From: Corynespora cassiicola
Taxonomy: Eukaryota; Ascomycota; Dothideomycetes; Pleosporales; Corynesporascaceae
Direction: 5' to 3'
Length of the DNA: 64,000 nt
Assembly: GCA_022059125.1 (NCBI GenBank)
Contig: JAEUWY010000001.1
Coordinates: forward strand, 5,691,596-5,755,595
The notes beneath the pieces were generated by a model. The model was not told the origin of the DNA. It did not search any database and saw nothing but the letters and a program-made list of their open reading frames with translations. Of the stretch, positions 11,841 through 23,361 are shown piece after piece. Both the position numbers and the translations under genes were made by a program. The stretch's first letter is position 1. Every line of letters starts with the position of its first letter.

Positions 11841-12344
11841 ATGGTTCTTGCTAGGATAAAGAGCAAGCTGCATTCTAGGCTAAAGTCTCCTGAACAGAGA
11901 AGAAGCATTGCTGGAACGATTCCAGACACAGCAAGGAGATTGGACGGGACATCTTTGTTGGCAAGATCTTCATCGGAGTCATGCTGGCCTTTGCAGTCAA
12001 CGCAGCCGCAAGCCCAACCTGGTGTCCACTCGACTGGGGGTTCTGTACCTCTCTCCAGTTTCCCCAATAAACTTCCCGAACGACCATCCCGACAGAAATG
12101 GACCCCTTGGATGCCGAAGAGCAAGTACGCCAACCTTCCGGTGAAGCGTCTCAGCACCGCATCAGCCCCCGCGAGCCCGGATGGACTGAGCGAGCAAGAA
12201 AAACAGTTGCAGGAAAAGCTGTTTAGGAACAATAAGGGAAAGGCTGCAGCAGCTGAGGAAAGGAGAAGACTTGTTAAAGAATATCTGCGAAACGGGCGAG
12301 ATGCGAATGGGTATATGATGGGGCAGGTTCCCAAGGTTTTCTAA
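11841..12344 (+). CDS. Hypothetical basic, largely disordered protein
   Basis: A single open frame, also open upstream to 11772. I prefer the ATG at 11841, which has A at -3 and starts a Lys/Arg-rich segment (MVLARIKSKLHSRLKS), giving 167 aa. The C-terminal 60 residues look like real protein: SEQEKQLQEKLFRNNKGKAA followed by an Arg/Glu-rich helix and a short GYMMGQVPKVF end. No domain is recognised. An overlapping minus-strand frame of similar length (11741-12334) looks like the shadow because of its Cys/Ser/Leu-rich, motif-free composition. Confidence is limited because no homologue or splice evidence helps. Confidence 0.45.
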   Translation: MVLARIKSKLHSRLKSPEQRRSIAGTIPDTARRLDGTSLLARSSSESCWPLQSTQPQAQPGVHSTGGSVPLSSFPNKLPERPSRQKWTPWMPKSKYANLPVKRLSTASAPASPDGLSEQEKQLQEKLFRNNKGKAAAAEERRRLVKEYLRNGRDANGYMMGQVPKVF

Positions 12345-12685
12345 TACATCTGCAGTGTCCTGCCACTAGAGGAAGATTCGGACCAGCCAATCTACCCAGC
12401 GGACGGCTCCAGTTGTGATATCCAATGTCATTACCATCTCTGGCCGTTTGTGCAATCATCTTGAGGACCAGTAACTTTGTTGTTGTGAAGGACAGGGTTC
12501 ACATGACGACATGACGTCATATGATTTCATGGCTCTCTACGACAAACCTTCGCCTTATAAACATCCGCCCTGGAGTGCCGCATGTTGTAGTTATTCTCTC
12601 ACAAAAATACCGGTTGAACTGTCCTCGAATTCAACATCCACTCTACACTCCAGCTCGAAACCACGCATCAACCTGGTTCTACACC
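12345..12685. promoter_or_regulatory. Upstream region of the 101-aa gene
   Basis: Contains a TATA-like box (TTATAAAC) near 12555, about 130 bp before the ATG at 12686, and CT-rich stretches typical of fungal core promoters. No gene seen. Confidence 0.4.
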
Positions 12686-12991
12686 ATGTCGTCCAACAAG
12701 TCAACTTCTACATTCACCAGCACTTCTTTCTCTTCGTACTCGTCTTCGGTGAATGGAGAGACGAGGTCATACACCGAGGCCACTCATTCGGATCCATCAG
12801 GCACCAAAGTGCATCGTACAGCGCAAGAACCCGGACAGGCGCCCAAGGAGGAGCGCATTGAGTATGATGGCTCAGGACACAGGCTGCAGGAGGCTGGGTC
12901 GCGGGGAAGAATTGAGGATGTGACGGATAAGGATTTGGAATATGAAGAAAAGATGGAGGATGAATATGCGAAGAAGGAGGGTGGTGCTTGA
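12686..12991 (+). CDS. Small Ser/Thr-rich, acidic-tailed hypothetical protein
   Basis: Single exon, 101 aa, starting MSSNKSTSTFTSTSFSSYSS. The frame is open further upstream, but the ATG at 12686 sits in a CACC context and the preceding residues look like translated leader. Residues 1-30 are Ser/Thr-rich; the middle holds THSDPSGTKVHRTAQEPGQ and a GSGHRLQEAGSRGRIEDVTD block; the tail is Glu/Lys-rich and ends EYAKKEGGA. It looks like an intrinsically disordered, highly soluble small protein of the type conserved among filamentous ascomycetes. No function can be assigned. There is no signal peptide or membrane segment. Confidence 0.7.
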   Translation: MSSNKSTSTFTSTSFSSYSSSVNGETRSYTEATHSDPSGTKVHRTAQEPGQAPKEERIEYDGSGHRLQEAGSRGRIEDVTDKDLEYEEKMEDEYAKKEGGA

Positions 12992-13490
12992 ATGGTATCG
13001 GAGTCTGGACGATGCTTCCAAGGGGGATGATGATATTCTATCGGCATAGCGCACCGAACGAATATTTCCAGATTGAATTGTAGATCAGTTTGAATTAAGA
13101 ATTATGATGACTTCTATTTGTTCGAGGCTCGGGAAGATTGTCCAATAGTGACCTGCAACACGCCTGTCAATATTCAAAGGGATATCAATGATAGCACAAA
13201 TCGAGGGGAATGCGAGAGCGGCAATGGTAATCCACTTTAAATGGATTTGGGCGAACAAAAATGACGATATTGCAATCATACTCGTGATGGAATCTGTGGT
13301 GTTGAGGAAAGACTCGTGCCTGGCGAATCACAGCGCTAGCTTAGTCATTCGGCAAAAGCCGCGCTGGCGAGACAGCTTCAGAACCTCACCCAGCTTCCCG
13401 ACATCGAGAAGCGCTTTGCGACAGCAGCCACGCCCACTCATTGACCTATCTCCACTCTCCAATTGCGCGACCGCCGCCCGGGTGTTCACA
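12992..13490. other. Intergenic region upstream of complex I subunit gene
   Basis: No gene supported. It should contain the 3' end of the 12686 gene and the promoter of the gene at 13491. Confidence 0.4.
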
Positions 13491-14201
13491 ATGGCATCCA
13501 AAAAGGTCGCGACGACCTTCTCCGTACGGCCCCATAGCCCAAAATCACCCTCTCCAAACCCGAAACCCCCCTCCCTCGAGTGCGCCCGCCACAGCTGCGA
13601 CAGCCGACGCTGACCTCACTGCATAGAAATACACGGTTCAACCTACAGGCTTCTATGCTTTCATCAACCGCATCTTTGCGCTCGACCCCAAGCGCTCCAC
13701 GGGTGTACCTATGAACCCACAATTCCGCAACCCTCCCCCCGGCGGCCAGGACCCCATGGAGTACGACGACCCCGTCACGGTTCCCGCGGCTGATATTGCT
13801 GAGAACCCCTACTGGAAGCGCGATGTTCGCCGCCGATATGCCCAGACATCCCGAGTGACGCAGGCCGACGCAGTTGCGCTCTTGGAGGTTGGAAGCGCCG
13901 CGCAGCCCAAGCAGGAGCTGATTGGCGAGGCGGGCTCGAAGCAACTGGTAGCTGCCAAGGAGGAGGGAGTAAACGGACTGGCTGTTGCGTTCGAGAAGAA
14001 CACAGCTCTCGCCAAGGATGTCTTGGGCCCCGGTGGCATGCCCCCGCTACCCAGCGGACTGCACGTGAACGGCGACGGCAAGAAGAGGTACGATCTCGAG
14101 CAGGAGCAGAGCTATGGCGATGGGTACGTTGTTTTCCCTCGTTCCTATTTCCGAAATCCAAGTCTAATCCACGTAGCTACCCATGCCGGACATTTGCGTA
14201 A
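13491..14201 (+). CDS. NADH:ubiquinone oxidoreductase 21.3 kDa subunit (complex I)
   Basis: Three exons, 13491-13523, 13627-14123 and 14177-14201, encode 184 aa. The first intron (GTACGG...TAG) has a GCTGAC branch site; the second (GTACGT...TAG) splits a Gly codon and gives the C terminus YGDGYPCRTFA. The protein begins MASKKVATTFS and continues KYTVQPTGFYAFINRIFALD, then RSTGVPMNPQFRNPPPG, then DDPVTVPAADIAENPYWKRD, which is the recognisable core of the fungal 21 kDa complex I accessory subunit. The length fits the family. It acts in the mitochondrial inner membrane as an accessory subunit of respiratory complex I. Very short first and last exons explain why a single-frame search misses both ends. 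Confidence 0.93.
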
Positions 14202-14676
14202 GAATATCATAGAAGAGCAGCATCCGGGCGAGCCCATGCCCCATGTAAATATGTCAATGAGGTTTCCTTGCGTGCAAACGATGCCCCTTTGGCTGTCTAG
14301 AGTATTTCCTTTCTATCTATCGTGTTCTCATGTCTTGTCCTGTCATATCCTCTCTTGTCACATATTGCCCCATGGGCCCTGCTTCCACAGATGCCTCGGG
14401 CTTGTTGTGTCTGCTTGAACTGCAGTGCGCCAAAACGCGAGTTTTGCGCGAGCCTTGAAGCGAACCCCCTCGTGGCCGTATTCCGTTTCCGTTTTTATTT
14501 TCGCCTTCACCTTCACCTTCACCTGGTCGCGTCCTCCGGAGCAATAATTAAGAGTCTTGGCGCACCGCGGCTTCCACTTATAGACGTCTCCTCGCGGCCT
14601 CCACCTTTCCCCACCACTCGCCACCCACTGCTCACACTGCAACTATTCCCCTCTCTTCCCATCGTTTCCCCTCGTC
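14202..14676. other. Intergenic region
   Basis: 3' end of the complex I gene and promoter of the RING-like gene. It contains TTCACC hexamer runs near 14504-14524 and CT-rich stretches before 14677. No gene seen. Confidence 0.4.
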
Positions 14677-17121
14677 ATGTGTGACTATCGGTACTCCATC
14701 GTGAGCATGTTCGCGCCCCAGCCGCTTGATCCGGCGCCTGCTCCTGCTCTGAAGGCTGCTGAGAGCGACCTTGGCCCTCTCGACGCCATATTTGCTTGCG
14801 CTGTCTGCTCTACTACTTTTTCTGAAAACTACGACGGCCATACCGACACGGTCAAAGCCTTCTCCGACGGCGTCAACCCACGCAACCGCCTAGTCACAAA
14901 GCTCTACCTCACCAGCTGCCTGCACGTCGTCTGCACCTCGCACTTTGAAGGCGGTGGTAGGTCTTGTTGGTACTTCAAATCCATACCCAAGCGTTCTCTG
15001 ACAAGAGAAACAGCGCCTCCTTTTTTCCCCGCTGGCCATCGCGCCCAAGCTGCCTGTCCCGTTTGCATCAAGGAGAAGAACGACGACAAGAAGCGCGATC
15101 TCTTCTCCGTTCGCGGCTTCAACAAAGGCGAATACGACCCCGCCATCCCCCAGGCCTTCTTTACAGTACCACCACTGAAGTTGGAGGGTGGTGGCAAGGA
15201 GAAGGAGGCTTTGCGGGTAAGTTTTCAATCCAACTTCCTACCTGGTCCTCACTGACGAATATAGTTCCAATACGGTGCCCTCGCCCGATTCAGCCAGCAC
15301 GTATCCAAGGTAAACACGAGATACAACGATGCTCTCGACGGCGCCACCGAAAACTTGAAGACTACCAATGCTAAGCTCTATGCCGTCCAGTTGAGCCAGC
15401 ATGACCTCCAAGCAAAAGTCAGCAAGCTCGAAGAAGAAAACCAGGAGCTCCGCCGTCGGGATGAGAGGTTGAAGAGTTTTGAGGCGAAGATGCCACAGAT
15501 AACTGAGTACCTCAACCAGTTTGCCGCAGTCGTCGAGTACGCCAACTCTCATCCCAACTCCACAACTAGCGAGCTAATGAAAACCAGGGATAACAAAAAA
15601 CTCAACCGACGACTTGCTTCCGTCGGCATGAGGATGCCCACAGAACCGATCACTCTCAGGAGATCGGTCTTCACGCACGATTGCTACGGCAGTATCGTTG
15701 CTCATCTTCCAGAGGCCAGCGAGGCCTGGCAAGAAGCGAGGGCGTCAAGCCACACCGCTGGTCGCTCTGCTAACATATCAAACGCGCCCGATCACTCCTC
15801 GGACTGTTCAAGCCCAGTACTCAGCCAGTCTCGGAAGCGGGTGAGGCCTGACACGCCAAACCCAGACTACCATCCTCCCACGAGTCGTGATGCGATGCCT
15901 CCACCGACACATTACATCCCCCGCAAGCAGTCGCTCCGCAGCACTTTCCAATCCCTAAAGAAACTTGGCCAGAGCTTCTCTCGCGGCGAACCTGAAGACA
16001 TACAAATTCGCGACAATGACCAGTCGCATGCCGATCCTAGCGAGACAATTTACTCGGACCTCAATATGTCAATGGTCGAAGAGCTTCCTGAGGACGGTCC
16101 GTACATGTCTGGTGCTCTTCCGGCCGGTCATTTCGACGATTCTGCGAGCTCACCCAAGGCTGGTTCTCACATGAACTTTGCCGATAGCATCAGCCACACT
16201 CAGGTACCAGAGCTGGAGCTGCATGATCCCCGTCGTGATGAGTCCAGGTTCTTTGAACTTTCCCAGGGTGACCGTTCACCTGAGCTTCTTGAGTTCAACT
16301 CTTCTAATCAGGGAGCTGTTGGTGATGTGTTAACCATAGAACCTGTCATGGGCTCCGGTATGATCAATGGCATGTCGAATGGTAGCTGTACCGCCCTGCC
16401 AACCATTCCCACTAATCGGCAACCAGATCGGTCCTCATCCCGCGTAGCCAGCGTCGTAAGTCCATTCTTTTCAAACAAACGATACGACTCGCGTTCGCAA
16501 GTCTATTTTCAACCCCGGAACTCTAAACCCCAGGCCAGTTCACCGCCATCAAATGCCGCCTTTCGGTCGCCAAATCCAAGGGTGGTCGAGCCCCCGAGTG
16601 ATTGGGCTATACCGCACAGTCTTAACGGACTGTCTTTTTTCGGTGCTCCCGTCAATGCAAGGAATGAGCCTATTGATTCTCGGCGCGAATATAAGCGGAT
16701 GGAGTGTGTCCCGTTGATTGATTCACCTCAGGAGAACCGGCGATCTCGACACATCGACTCTCGAGGTTTTGTCATGCGGCCAGACACAGTTGAAAAGTCT
16801 TCTCGGCACGGCACTTGGTACAAATTACCAGAGCGCTCACCTTGCCAACTTGCACCGCTGCAGCAAAATCATAGTCTGTCATATACCTCTTCGCCTTATG
16901 CCCCTTTGACTCGTCATTCGCATACACGCACTCCTCGCCTTCCATCCGCGGCACCGTCAATGGTTTCTGGTTCATCTCGACCTCGTCTAGAACCGACACG
17001 GGATTGGAAACTTCCTGGTGTTCGAAGCAGTCGTCCGCGACACCGTTCTTCAGGCATTGATCTTGTTACGCCTTCAAGGAACGTTTTCATGGACCCTGAC
17101 CGTCGCGGTGTCAGAAGGTGA
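14677..17121 (+). CDS. RING-like zinc-finger protein with coiled coil and disordered tail
   Basis: Three exons, 14677-14956, 15014-15216 and 15265-17121, encode 779 aa. The first intron (57 nt, GTAGGT...CAG, TCTGAC branch site) is a multiple of three, so a translation reading through it stays open, but splicing gives a tighter finger. The N-terminal zinc-binding region has CAVC, then SCLHVVCTSH, then CPVC, a RING-like Cys/His pattern, at about residues 38-110. It is followed by a conserved-looking block ending FQYGALARFSQHVSKV and a coiled coil at about 190-230 (KVSKLEEENQELRRRDERLK). The remaining 500 residues are Ser/Pro/Arg-rich and probably disordered. E3 ubiquitin ligase activity or a meiotic/structural role are both possible. 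The start could instead be the Met codon at 14707. Confidence 0.78.
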
Positions 17122-18579
17122 TTAGTCGCTTTTTGATTTAATTTCTACCTACCCCTTGGCTTCTACCAATTGTTCCCTGCGCCTTTGGTTTCTTCCCTAG
17201 CTATGATACCCCGCTTGTACCCACGACCACACCCCTGCCCATTTTCTTCTGCCCTTCAAGCTGCATGGTCTTGTCTTGTCCTCTTTTTTTTTTTGCGATT
17301 TTCGTCTGTTGAGTCCATTACATCAAAGTTTAGTGAAAGGAACGGCCAAGCGGATAGTTCAGCTTTTAACATTTGATTTTGGTCGATTACGACATACGAC
17401 GCATTTGTGAAAGTGACTATGGCGGGTGCAAAACTCGATACAGACCGGATGCGCCGGACCCTATAGGCGCCTCCGCTATCGCAGGCGGCGCAACTCAGAT
17501 GCAACTGCGAGCCGCCTGTTCTCGAAACACAACATGCGCTAAAATATCCCCATTTTCGACGCGGAGTTAGTTGCCGTTCAGATCCTCGTCGTCGACTACG
17601 GTCCGCCTCTTCCGAAACCCGGGTAAAGAGGCGCGTAGATGAGGAAACCCAGCCGCACTTGCCCAACCTCGGCATGACACAAGAGGGAGACGAATGGGAT
17701 GTGTAATGATGTCTTTTGAGGTAATATGCGCTCTATATGCAGTGTAACTATTCTGCATGTGGGGGGCTCTCTCTGGTAACTGACCTGCATCGATCCAGAA
17801 GACTCAGCAAACTCCACTACGACACCGAAAATTTCCCCGCCAGGAAATAAAGCTTGAAGCTGTCGTATTGCACGAGGTGACGGGCGCTTGGTCCTTGATT
17901 CCGGGGTCTAGCTGGTGCTGGCCGTGTCACCAGGTACGCCTGCGGTCATCAGGTACAGAAGCGACCATGCTAGAGCATTGAACATGGCAGACAGCCGGCG
18001 CAATATGCGACCAACGCCATCGAAGGCGCAAAAGAAGCCTTTGTGGCACCACCTTAATATGTCTTAACGCTGGCCGATTGGGCGCCGAAATACCCATGCT
18101 CGCCTGTTTCAAGAACCCACTCGTGCCGTGATTCGCCAGCCCTACGTTTCAAACGGCTCTGCAGCAGACGGTCCCGGCAGTCGTCCCATTTCCACCATTC
18201 GATGCGCCCTGCGTCTCCGCATTCGGCCAGCCGGTATCCTGACGGCATCCCCACAGGAAACGTTAGTTGTGCGCCCCTTTCATATACAAGAGCAATATAT
18301 CCTCTGCCGCGGCTCAACAAGCGCGGCACTATGACAGATTGGCGATGCTTGAACTGGTATGCAATTGATTGTGGCCTGTTGATGGACACATATCATTTCC
18401 CTCTCCGAGCGGAGCACCACGGTCCGCATTGCTAGGGCAGAAATGAGGTCCCAAAATGGACGTCAAGCATGTATAAAAAGATGGACATGCCCCCCAGGCC
18501 GAGGGCTAGAAGCTCTCAAGGCAAAGAAATCTCATATTCCTCCTTGTAGTGGTCTCGATACTCCGTTAGACCGGCAACC
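17122..18579. promoter_or_regulatory. Long intergenic region with GH5 promoter at its right end
   Basis: No supported gene in 1.4 kb; open frames on both strands lack motifs. A TATA box (TATAAAAAG, 18472-18480) lies about 100 bp upstream of the endoglucanase ATG at 18580. Confidence 0.5.
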
Positions 18580-19648
18580 ATGCTCTTCAAGAACCTTTGT
18601 GCAGCGGTGGCGCTTGCCTCTGCTGTCTTTGCTGCTCCATCCGAGAAGCGCCAGGAGCGCAAGCTCAAGTGGTTCGGCATCAACGAGTCTGGAGCAGAAT
18701 TCGGCGAGAAGAACTTTACCGGCGCGTACGGCAAGGAGTACATATGGTATGACCTCAACACCATCGACCAGTTCATGGCCCAGGGCATGAACATGTTCCG
18801 CCTCAATTTTTGTACGTTTGCTCCATGGAGAACCATCGATGCACTCCAGGCAGATCACTGGGCTAACCCACTGTACAGTGATGGAACGACTCACACCCGG
18901 CTCCCTCACTGCCCCCTTTGACCGACAGTACCTGGGAAACCTGACGGAACAAGTCAACTACATCACAAGCAAGGGTGCATACGCCATGGTGCAGCCACAC
19001 AACTATGGCCGCTTCCTCGGCAACATCATCACCGACACGGCGGGCTTCAAGACGTGGTGGCAAAACGTGGCGGCCGAGTACAAGGACAACGAGCTCGTCG
19101 TCTTCGACACGAACAATGAGTATCACGACATGGACCAGCAGCTCGTCTTCGACCTCAACCAGGCAGCCATCGACGGTGTGCGCGCCGCGGGTGCCACCTC
19201 GCAGTACATCACGCCCGAGGGCAACTCGTGGAGCGGCGCCTGGACGTGGATCTCGTCGGGCAACGGCGCCTCGCTTGTCAGCCTCAAGGACCCGAGCGAC
19301 AAGCTCATCTACCAGATGCACCAGTACCTTGACACGGACGGCAGCGGGACCCACGCCGAGTGCGTGAGCGCCACAATCTTCTCGGAGCGTCTCAAGGCGG
19401 CCACGCAGTGGCTCAAGGACAACAAGAAGCAGGGTGTCATTGGCGAGTTTGCGGGTGGTGCCAACGCCCAATGCATTGCTGCGCTCAAGGATGGGCTCAA
19501 CTACTTGGGCCAGAACTCCGATGTTTGGTGGGGCGCTATCTGGTGGGCTGCTGGCCCGTGGTGGGCCGACTACATGTACAACATGGAGCCTACCAGCGGC
19601 GTGGCATGGAGGTCGGTGCTTCCAGAGATTAAGAGCTACTTTGTCTAG
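18580..19648 (+). CDS. Secreted endo-beta-1,4-glucanase, glycoside hydrolase family 5
   Basis: Two exons, 18580-18811 and 18879-19648, encode 333 aa. The intron (GTACGT...CAG, GGCTAAC branch site) restores RLNFLMERLTPGSLT, a family landmark. Residues 1-18 form a signal peptide (MLFKNLCAAVALASAVFA) and KR follows soon after, a likely Kex2 site. The acid/base Glu158 sits in FDTNNEYHDMD and the nucleophile Glu267 in GVIGEFAGG; QMHQYLDTDGSG and WWGAIWWAAGPWW also fit the fungal GH5_5 cellulases. It should cleave internal beta-1,4-glucosidic bonds of cellulose outside the cell. No cellulose-binding module is attached. Catalytic residues are intact and the protein appears functional. Confidence 0.96.
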
Positions 19649-19891
19649 TTTCAACGAAAAACCGGCAAGGCCAGGGATGATTTGATTCTTGTAGATACAT
19701 TTTTCATGATAGCTTTCCAGACGGTAAAAAAGTTGTTCAATCGCGAAGTGCGGACTGGACATGGTGTGTGTTGATTGCTTTTTTTATTGCTCGTGTTGGG
19801 TTAGTCCCAAAACGTTTATATCAACATCCCTTCGTTAGTACGGATACAACATTAGTGCCCATACTCAGCTGAAGCCACAGGTGCATTCTGC

Positions 19892-20994
19892 CTACGCCTT
19901 GCCTTCCCACGCCTTGCGCAGATACTCCTCCAGCCCCGTAAACTTGTACTCGGGGAACCTCTTATTCCATTCGTCGTTCACGTCCCACGCGCCGCCATAG
20001 ACGGCCTGGAGGAACATGACCACAAACTGCGTGCTGAAACTCTTCCACGCCTCCTCTGGGACGGCCGGGTGCGAAAATTGCGGCACCCACTCGCTATCAA
20101 GCACGCCCTTCTCAATATCCCCCTTCTTGACGCGCGTAACGCTCCACTCCCCGCCGCGAATCTCCCTGCCTAGCGCGAGTAGGCCATTGATACTCGTGCG
20201 CGCGCCCTGCATGCCGCCCTCGGTGGGCCACGCTCGCGCCTCGTCCTCGAGCGCGAGATCCAGCACGTCGGAAATGTCGGAAATGGCCGTCACGACAATG
20301 GGCCTGTCGTTCAGCTCCTCCTCTTCGAACACGATGGCGCGGCGCGTCTCAAAGTCGACGAAGAAGGGCCACGTGTGCAGCGTCGGGGACAGCGGGTGCG
20401 GGTGCGCGAAGTAGTCCATGAAGATGCTGGGCTGGAAGGCGCAGTACTCGATGACGCTCTTGCCGCCAATCTTGAGCGTGGCCAGGTACTCCATGGTGCG
20501 GTCCTTGTTCACGTACGAGGGGATGCCGCTCTGGGTCTTGACGGCCCACTCCGAGGGCGAGAAGCGAGGGACGTTGGCGAGGACGGCGGCGTCGATGAGG
20601 TTCTTTTGCGCGGCGAAGCCCGCCTCGTCCATGACGATGAGGAACGAGAGCACGACTTCGAAGCCCTCGAGCGCTTCGGCGAGGGAATCGACGGATGAGT
20701 AGTCGACGATTTTGTAGGATATCCCGGGCGTTATCGAGGTCGGGGCTCTGCGGGTGAGGATAGTGATGTCGTGCTTGCCCGACGCAAGAGGGGCGCGGAG
20801 GAGGTTGGTTGCGACATCTTGGGGCTGGACGTCAGTCAATTGAACAGCACATGCCTAACTGGAGAAATAATGAAGGTGAATAGATCAGTTGATCGCATAG
20901 GGAGCTCGAGCAACTGGAGGGGCAAATGTGGGGGTCTTTGGAGATTTCGGCCGGACTTACTTCCAGTGCCGCCGGCCACTGCGATTTTCACCAT
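19892..20994 (-). CDS. NmrA-like / isoflavone-reductase-like NAD(P)-binding protein
   Basis: Two exons on the minus strand, 20961-20994 and 19892-20817, encode 319 aa. Exon 1 gives MVKIAVAGGTG and the donor GTAAGT. The only acceptor that keeps frame and completes the dinucleotide-binding loop GGTGNVA is an AAG at 20818-20820, which is less usual than CAG; a CAG ten bases upstream would break the frame. Further features are ILTRRAP after the second strand, VVLSFLIVMDEA, and FSPSEWAV followed by a Lys in the expected catalytic region. This is an atypical short-chain-type reductase of the NmrA/isoflavone reductase family. It may be an enzyme or a redox-sensing regulator; substrate unknown. It stands 3 kb from the polyketide locus with another gene between. 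Confidence 0.85.
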
Positions 20995-21990
20995 GTTGAT
21001 GCGAGAACTTGTAGCTTATGGAGTATCAATGGATCAGGATTGACGTGTAGGAGCGATAGGGTGCTGATGCGCGCAGGCGTGCGTCAACAATGCGCCGGCC
21101 CCTTCTGATGCGTTCCATCATCGGAGATATAGACACGAGGAAGTCCCCACCTGTCCAACTGACACCCAGGGTTTTCTGACCATTGAGACCACAAAACAGG
21201 GCAGACATTTTGCACTCTACCCCGCTGCGGCCGCGTTTAGCGTGAAGACGTGGGGCGATTTGGTATGGCGTCATGCAAAGTAGAATGCATGACTCGCAAG
21301 GTCTATGATAGGGAAGGGTGAACCCCCTAGCATGACCTTGGCCTCTGAGCTCGTTATCCTCTGCTTCTTAGCTTCATATCGTACTAGCTAATTAAGAAAA
21401 AAAACTTGATCCATGACCGTCTCCATATTTCAAGTTAGCCCACTGGTCATCTCGAGTGAGGACATTGAGTTGGTGCCCCCTTGGAGTATGCATTTGGAGC
21501 GAGGAGGTGGTGCTTATTGTGGTATGTTGGTTCTAGGCCAGAGCCGTGGATAGTCTTGTATCATGCAGTGGCATCGTGTGCCATCTATCGATTACTGCTG
21601 TTCAGGTGTATATCTATACCCAAGTAGTAGTCAAGTGGTGGTGTATGGCCAAATTCAGCACCTTACCCTAGGATATGAATCTAATCGTACGATACAGAAC
21701 CCAGTCTTTGCTGTGACGTTAATTACCCTAGCGGGTATTGTAATAATGAAAAGTTTCGAGACAGCAAAATCCCGCACATTCAAAGCTGCTATTGACTGAT
21801 GGCGTTGACGATGGGACATTTAGTCATTGGCCAATATACTAACGGCAAAATCATTTTGCACTCAATACAAAATGCCTCTGAATATAGACCACGACAAGAA
21901 GCGACTTCAAGCGATGCAAAAGATTTCGTTACCATTCAAACATCTAATGTAGGAAAAAAAAACATCATCCAAAACCCCGTGAGCCAATAC
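20995..21990. other. Intergenic region
   Basis: About 1 kb with small motif-free frames only. The stretch from 21360 rightward is AT-richer. No RNA gene or repeat recognised. Confidence 0.4.
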
Positions 21991-23361
21991 CTATGCATCG
22001 ATAAGGGGAACAGCTGGTAGTGGCTTCTCCGGCAGCGGTTTGCTCGGCAAAGGCTTCACGACTGGCCCATCATCCCGATAGTTACTCACGCTCGTCCTCC
22101 CACCGGCGGGCTCATCCCTGTAACTCTCTCCCAGCAGACCATCCTCCTCTTCGTCATGGTGCTCGGCCCTCATCTGCTCCCACACGGCATCCATGCCGTC
22201 CCATCTCGCCAGCTCTCTCTGGCGCATTGCGAGCAAGAACAACCTGTAGAAGCCATACAAGGCGACTGTACCGCCGATGGCGCTCCCCACGATGATGCCC
22301 ACGAGGTCCCAGGGCCAACCATAGATGATGTTGCCCAAGGCGTTGCGCAGAGTGCCCTTTTTGCCATAGGCATCCCACTCGCGCTCGAGATAGATGAGGT
22401 GGCCATTGATCCTGTCCGGCTCCCAGCCGAAAAAGTGTTTGATCTTCCACCACACGGTTGGCGTCGGGGCAGGCGGAAACGTGTAGCTCCGCTCCATCAA
22501 CTCGACGGCGGTGATGTGGTACTCGTACTGCGTCTCCGGGTCGTCCTGGAAGGGGCCAAACAGGCTGCTCGCGGCTTGCATGTTCTGTTCACCGGGATAA
22601 TTTTCCTTTTGCGGGAGCTCCTTCCCCTGGACGATTATGCGGAGCATCAATTGCTCCGTGTCGTTGAACTCGATGCCACTATAGCCGCCAATGGCGTCAA
22701 AGGTAATCTCCCACTTTTCCGTCTCGGTTTCCTTGTGCGATTCGATCCAGTGCGAGTGGTAGTCAAAGTCCAGGGTCGCGAGGGAATCATCTCCGGCCCA
22801 TTGCTCTGCGAAGCATCGGCAGTCAAGGTCGCTCCATTTACAGCTTTCTAGGGTACAGTATATGCCGGAATGCAGCTCCGCGCGGGTCATGTTGGGGCGG
22901 ATTCGGCGGGCGGACAGGCGGGGACTCGGCGGCGAGGGTGCGGAAGGGAAGATGGGCTTTCCATTGAGAACTACTGTGCGGTTGTCGGGCGAGAGCGTGA
23001 TGTTGTAGAACTGGACGAGAGAAGAGTGAGCTCTAGCTGCGCCACGCAAGCTCCCCCCAGCAGGCTCGGGGAGGGAAACGCGCAGACTTACAAGGTCATT
23101 GTCGATATTATGCTGAAGTTTGAAGCCGCCATGGCCGTCATCCTTTTGCACTGGGCAGTCTACGCACGGCAGCTTGGCAATGTAGTGGCGATGGGGCACG
23201 ACGGTGGTGACGGCTCTGAGCGGAGCCTGGCATTGCGCGTCCTCGGCGACATCTCGATGCGCACACTCGAGCGGGATATCGGCACCGGGGGTGGCGGAGA
23301 TGGAAGCAGAGAAAAGGGAGCAGAGGAGGGGCAAAAGGAGCGACAAAGGCGGAGACCGCAT
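21991..23361 (-). CDS. Signal-peptide, single-pass membrane protein of unknown function
   Basis: Start set at the ATG at 23361 because it begins a clear signal peptide (MRSPPLSLLLPLLCSLFSAS); the open frame continues 85 codons upstream but that part is Arg/Pro-rich leader. A GTAAGT...CAG intron at 23011-23091 (81 nt, in frame) is likely, giving 429 aa. The luminal part has several Cys (CVDCPVQ; CTLESCKWSDLDCRC) and N-glycosylation sequons (NIT, NRT, NMT, NDT). A membrane segment near residues 325-350 (LVGIIVGSAIGGTVALYGFY) is followed by a cytosolic tail with acidic and Pro/Leu/Lys repeats (PLPSKPLPEKPLP). It resembles uncharacterised type I membrane proteins of filamentous ascomycetes. It borders the polyketide locus; no link is evident. 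Confidence 0.8.
   Translation of the reverse strand: MRSPPLSLLLPLLCSLFSASISATPGADIPLECAHRDVAEDAQCQAPLRAVTTVVPHRHYIAKLPCVDCPVQKDDGHGGFKLQHNIDNDLVSLRVSLPEPAGGSLRGAARAHSSLVQFYNITLSPDNRTVVLNGKPIFPSAPSPPSPRLSARRIRPNMTRAELHSGIYCTLESCKWSDLDCRCFAEQWAGDDSLATLDFDYHSHWIESHKETETEKWEITFDAIGGYSGIEFNDTEQLMLRIIVQGKELPQKENYPGEQNMQAASSLFGPFQDDPETQYEYHITAVELMERSYTFPPAPTPTVWWKIKHFFGWEPDRINGHLIYLEREWDAYGKKGTLRNALGNIIYGWPWDLVGIIVGSAIGGTVALYGFYRLFLLAMRQRELARWDGMDAVWEQMRAEHHDEEEDGLLGESYRDEPAGGRTSVSNYRDDGPVVKPLPSKPLPEKPLPAVPLIDA

Noticed and set aside
18863..19762. 299-codon minus-strand frame opposite the GH5 gene
   Set aside because: It is the antisense shadow of the endoglucanase, whose sense frame has intact catalytic residues and a signal peptide.
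20375..20702. Arg/Glu-rich and other plus-strand frames opposite the NmrA-like gene
   Set aside because: Antisense shadows of a gene whose sense frame has a clear nucleotide-binding motif and family features.
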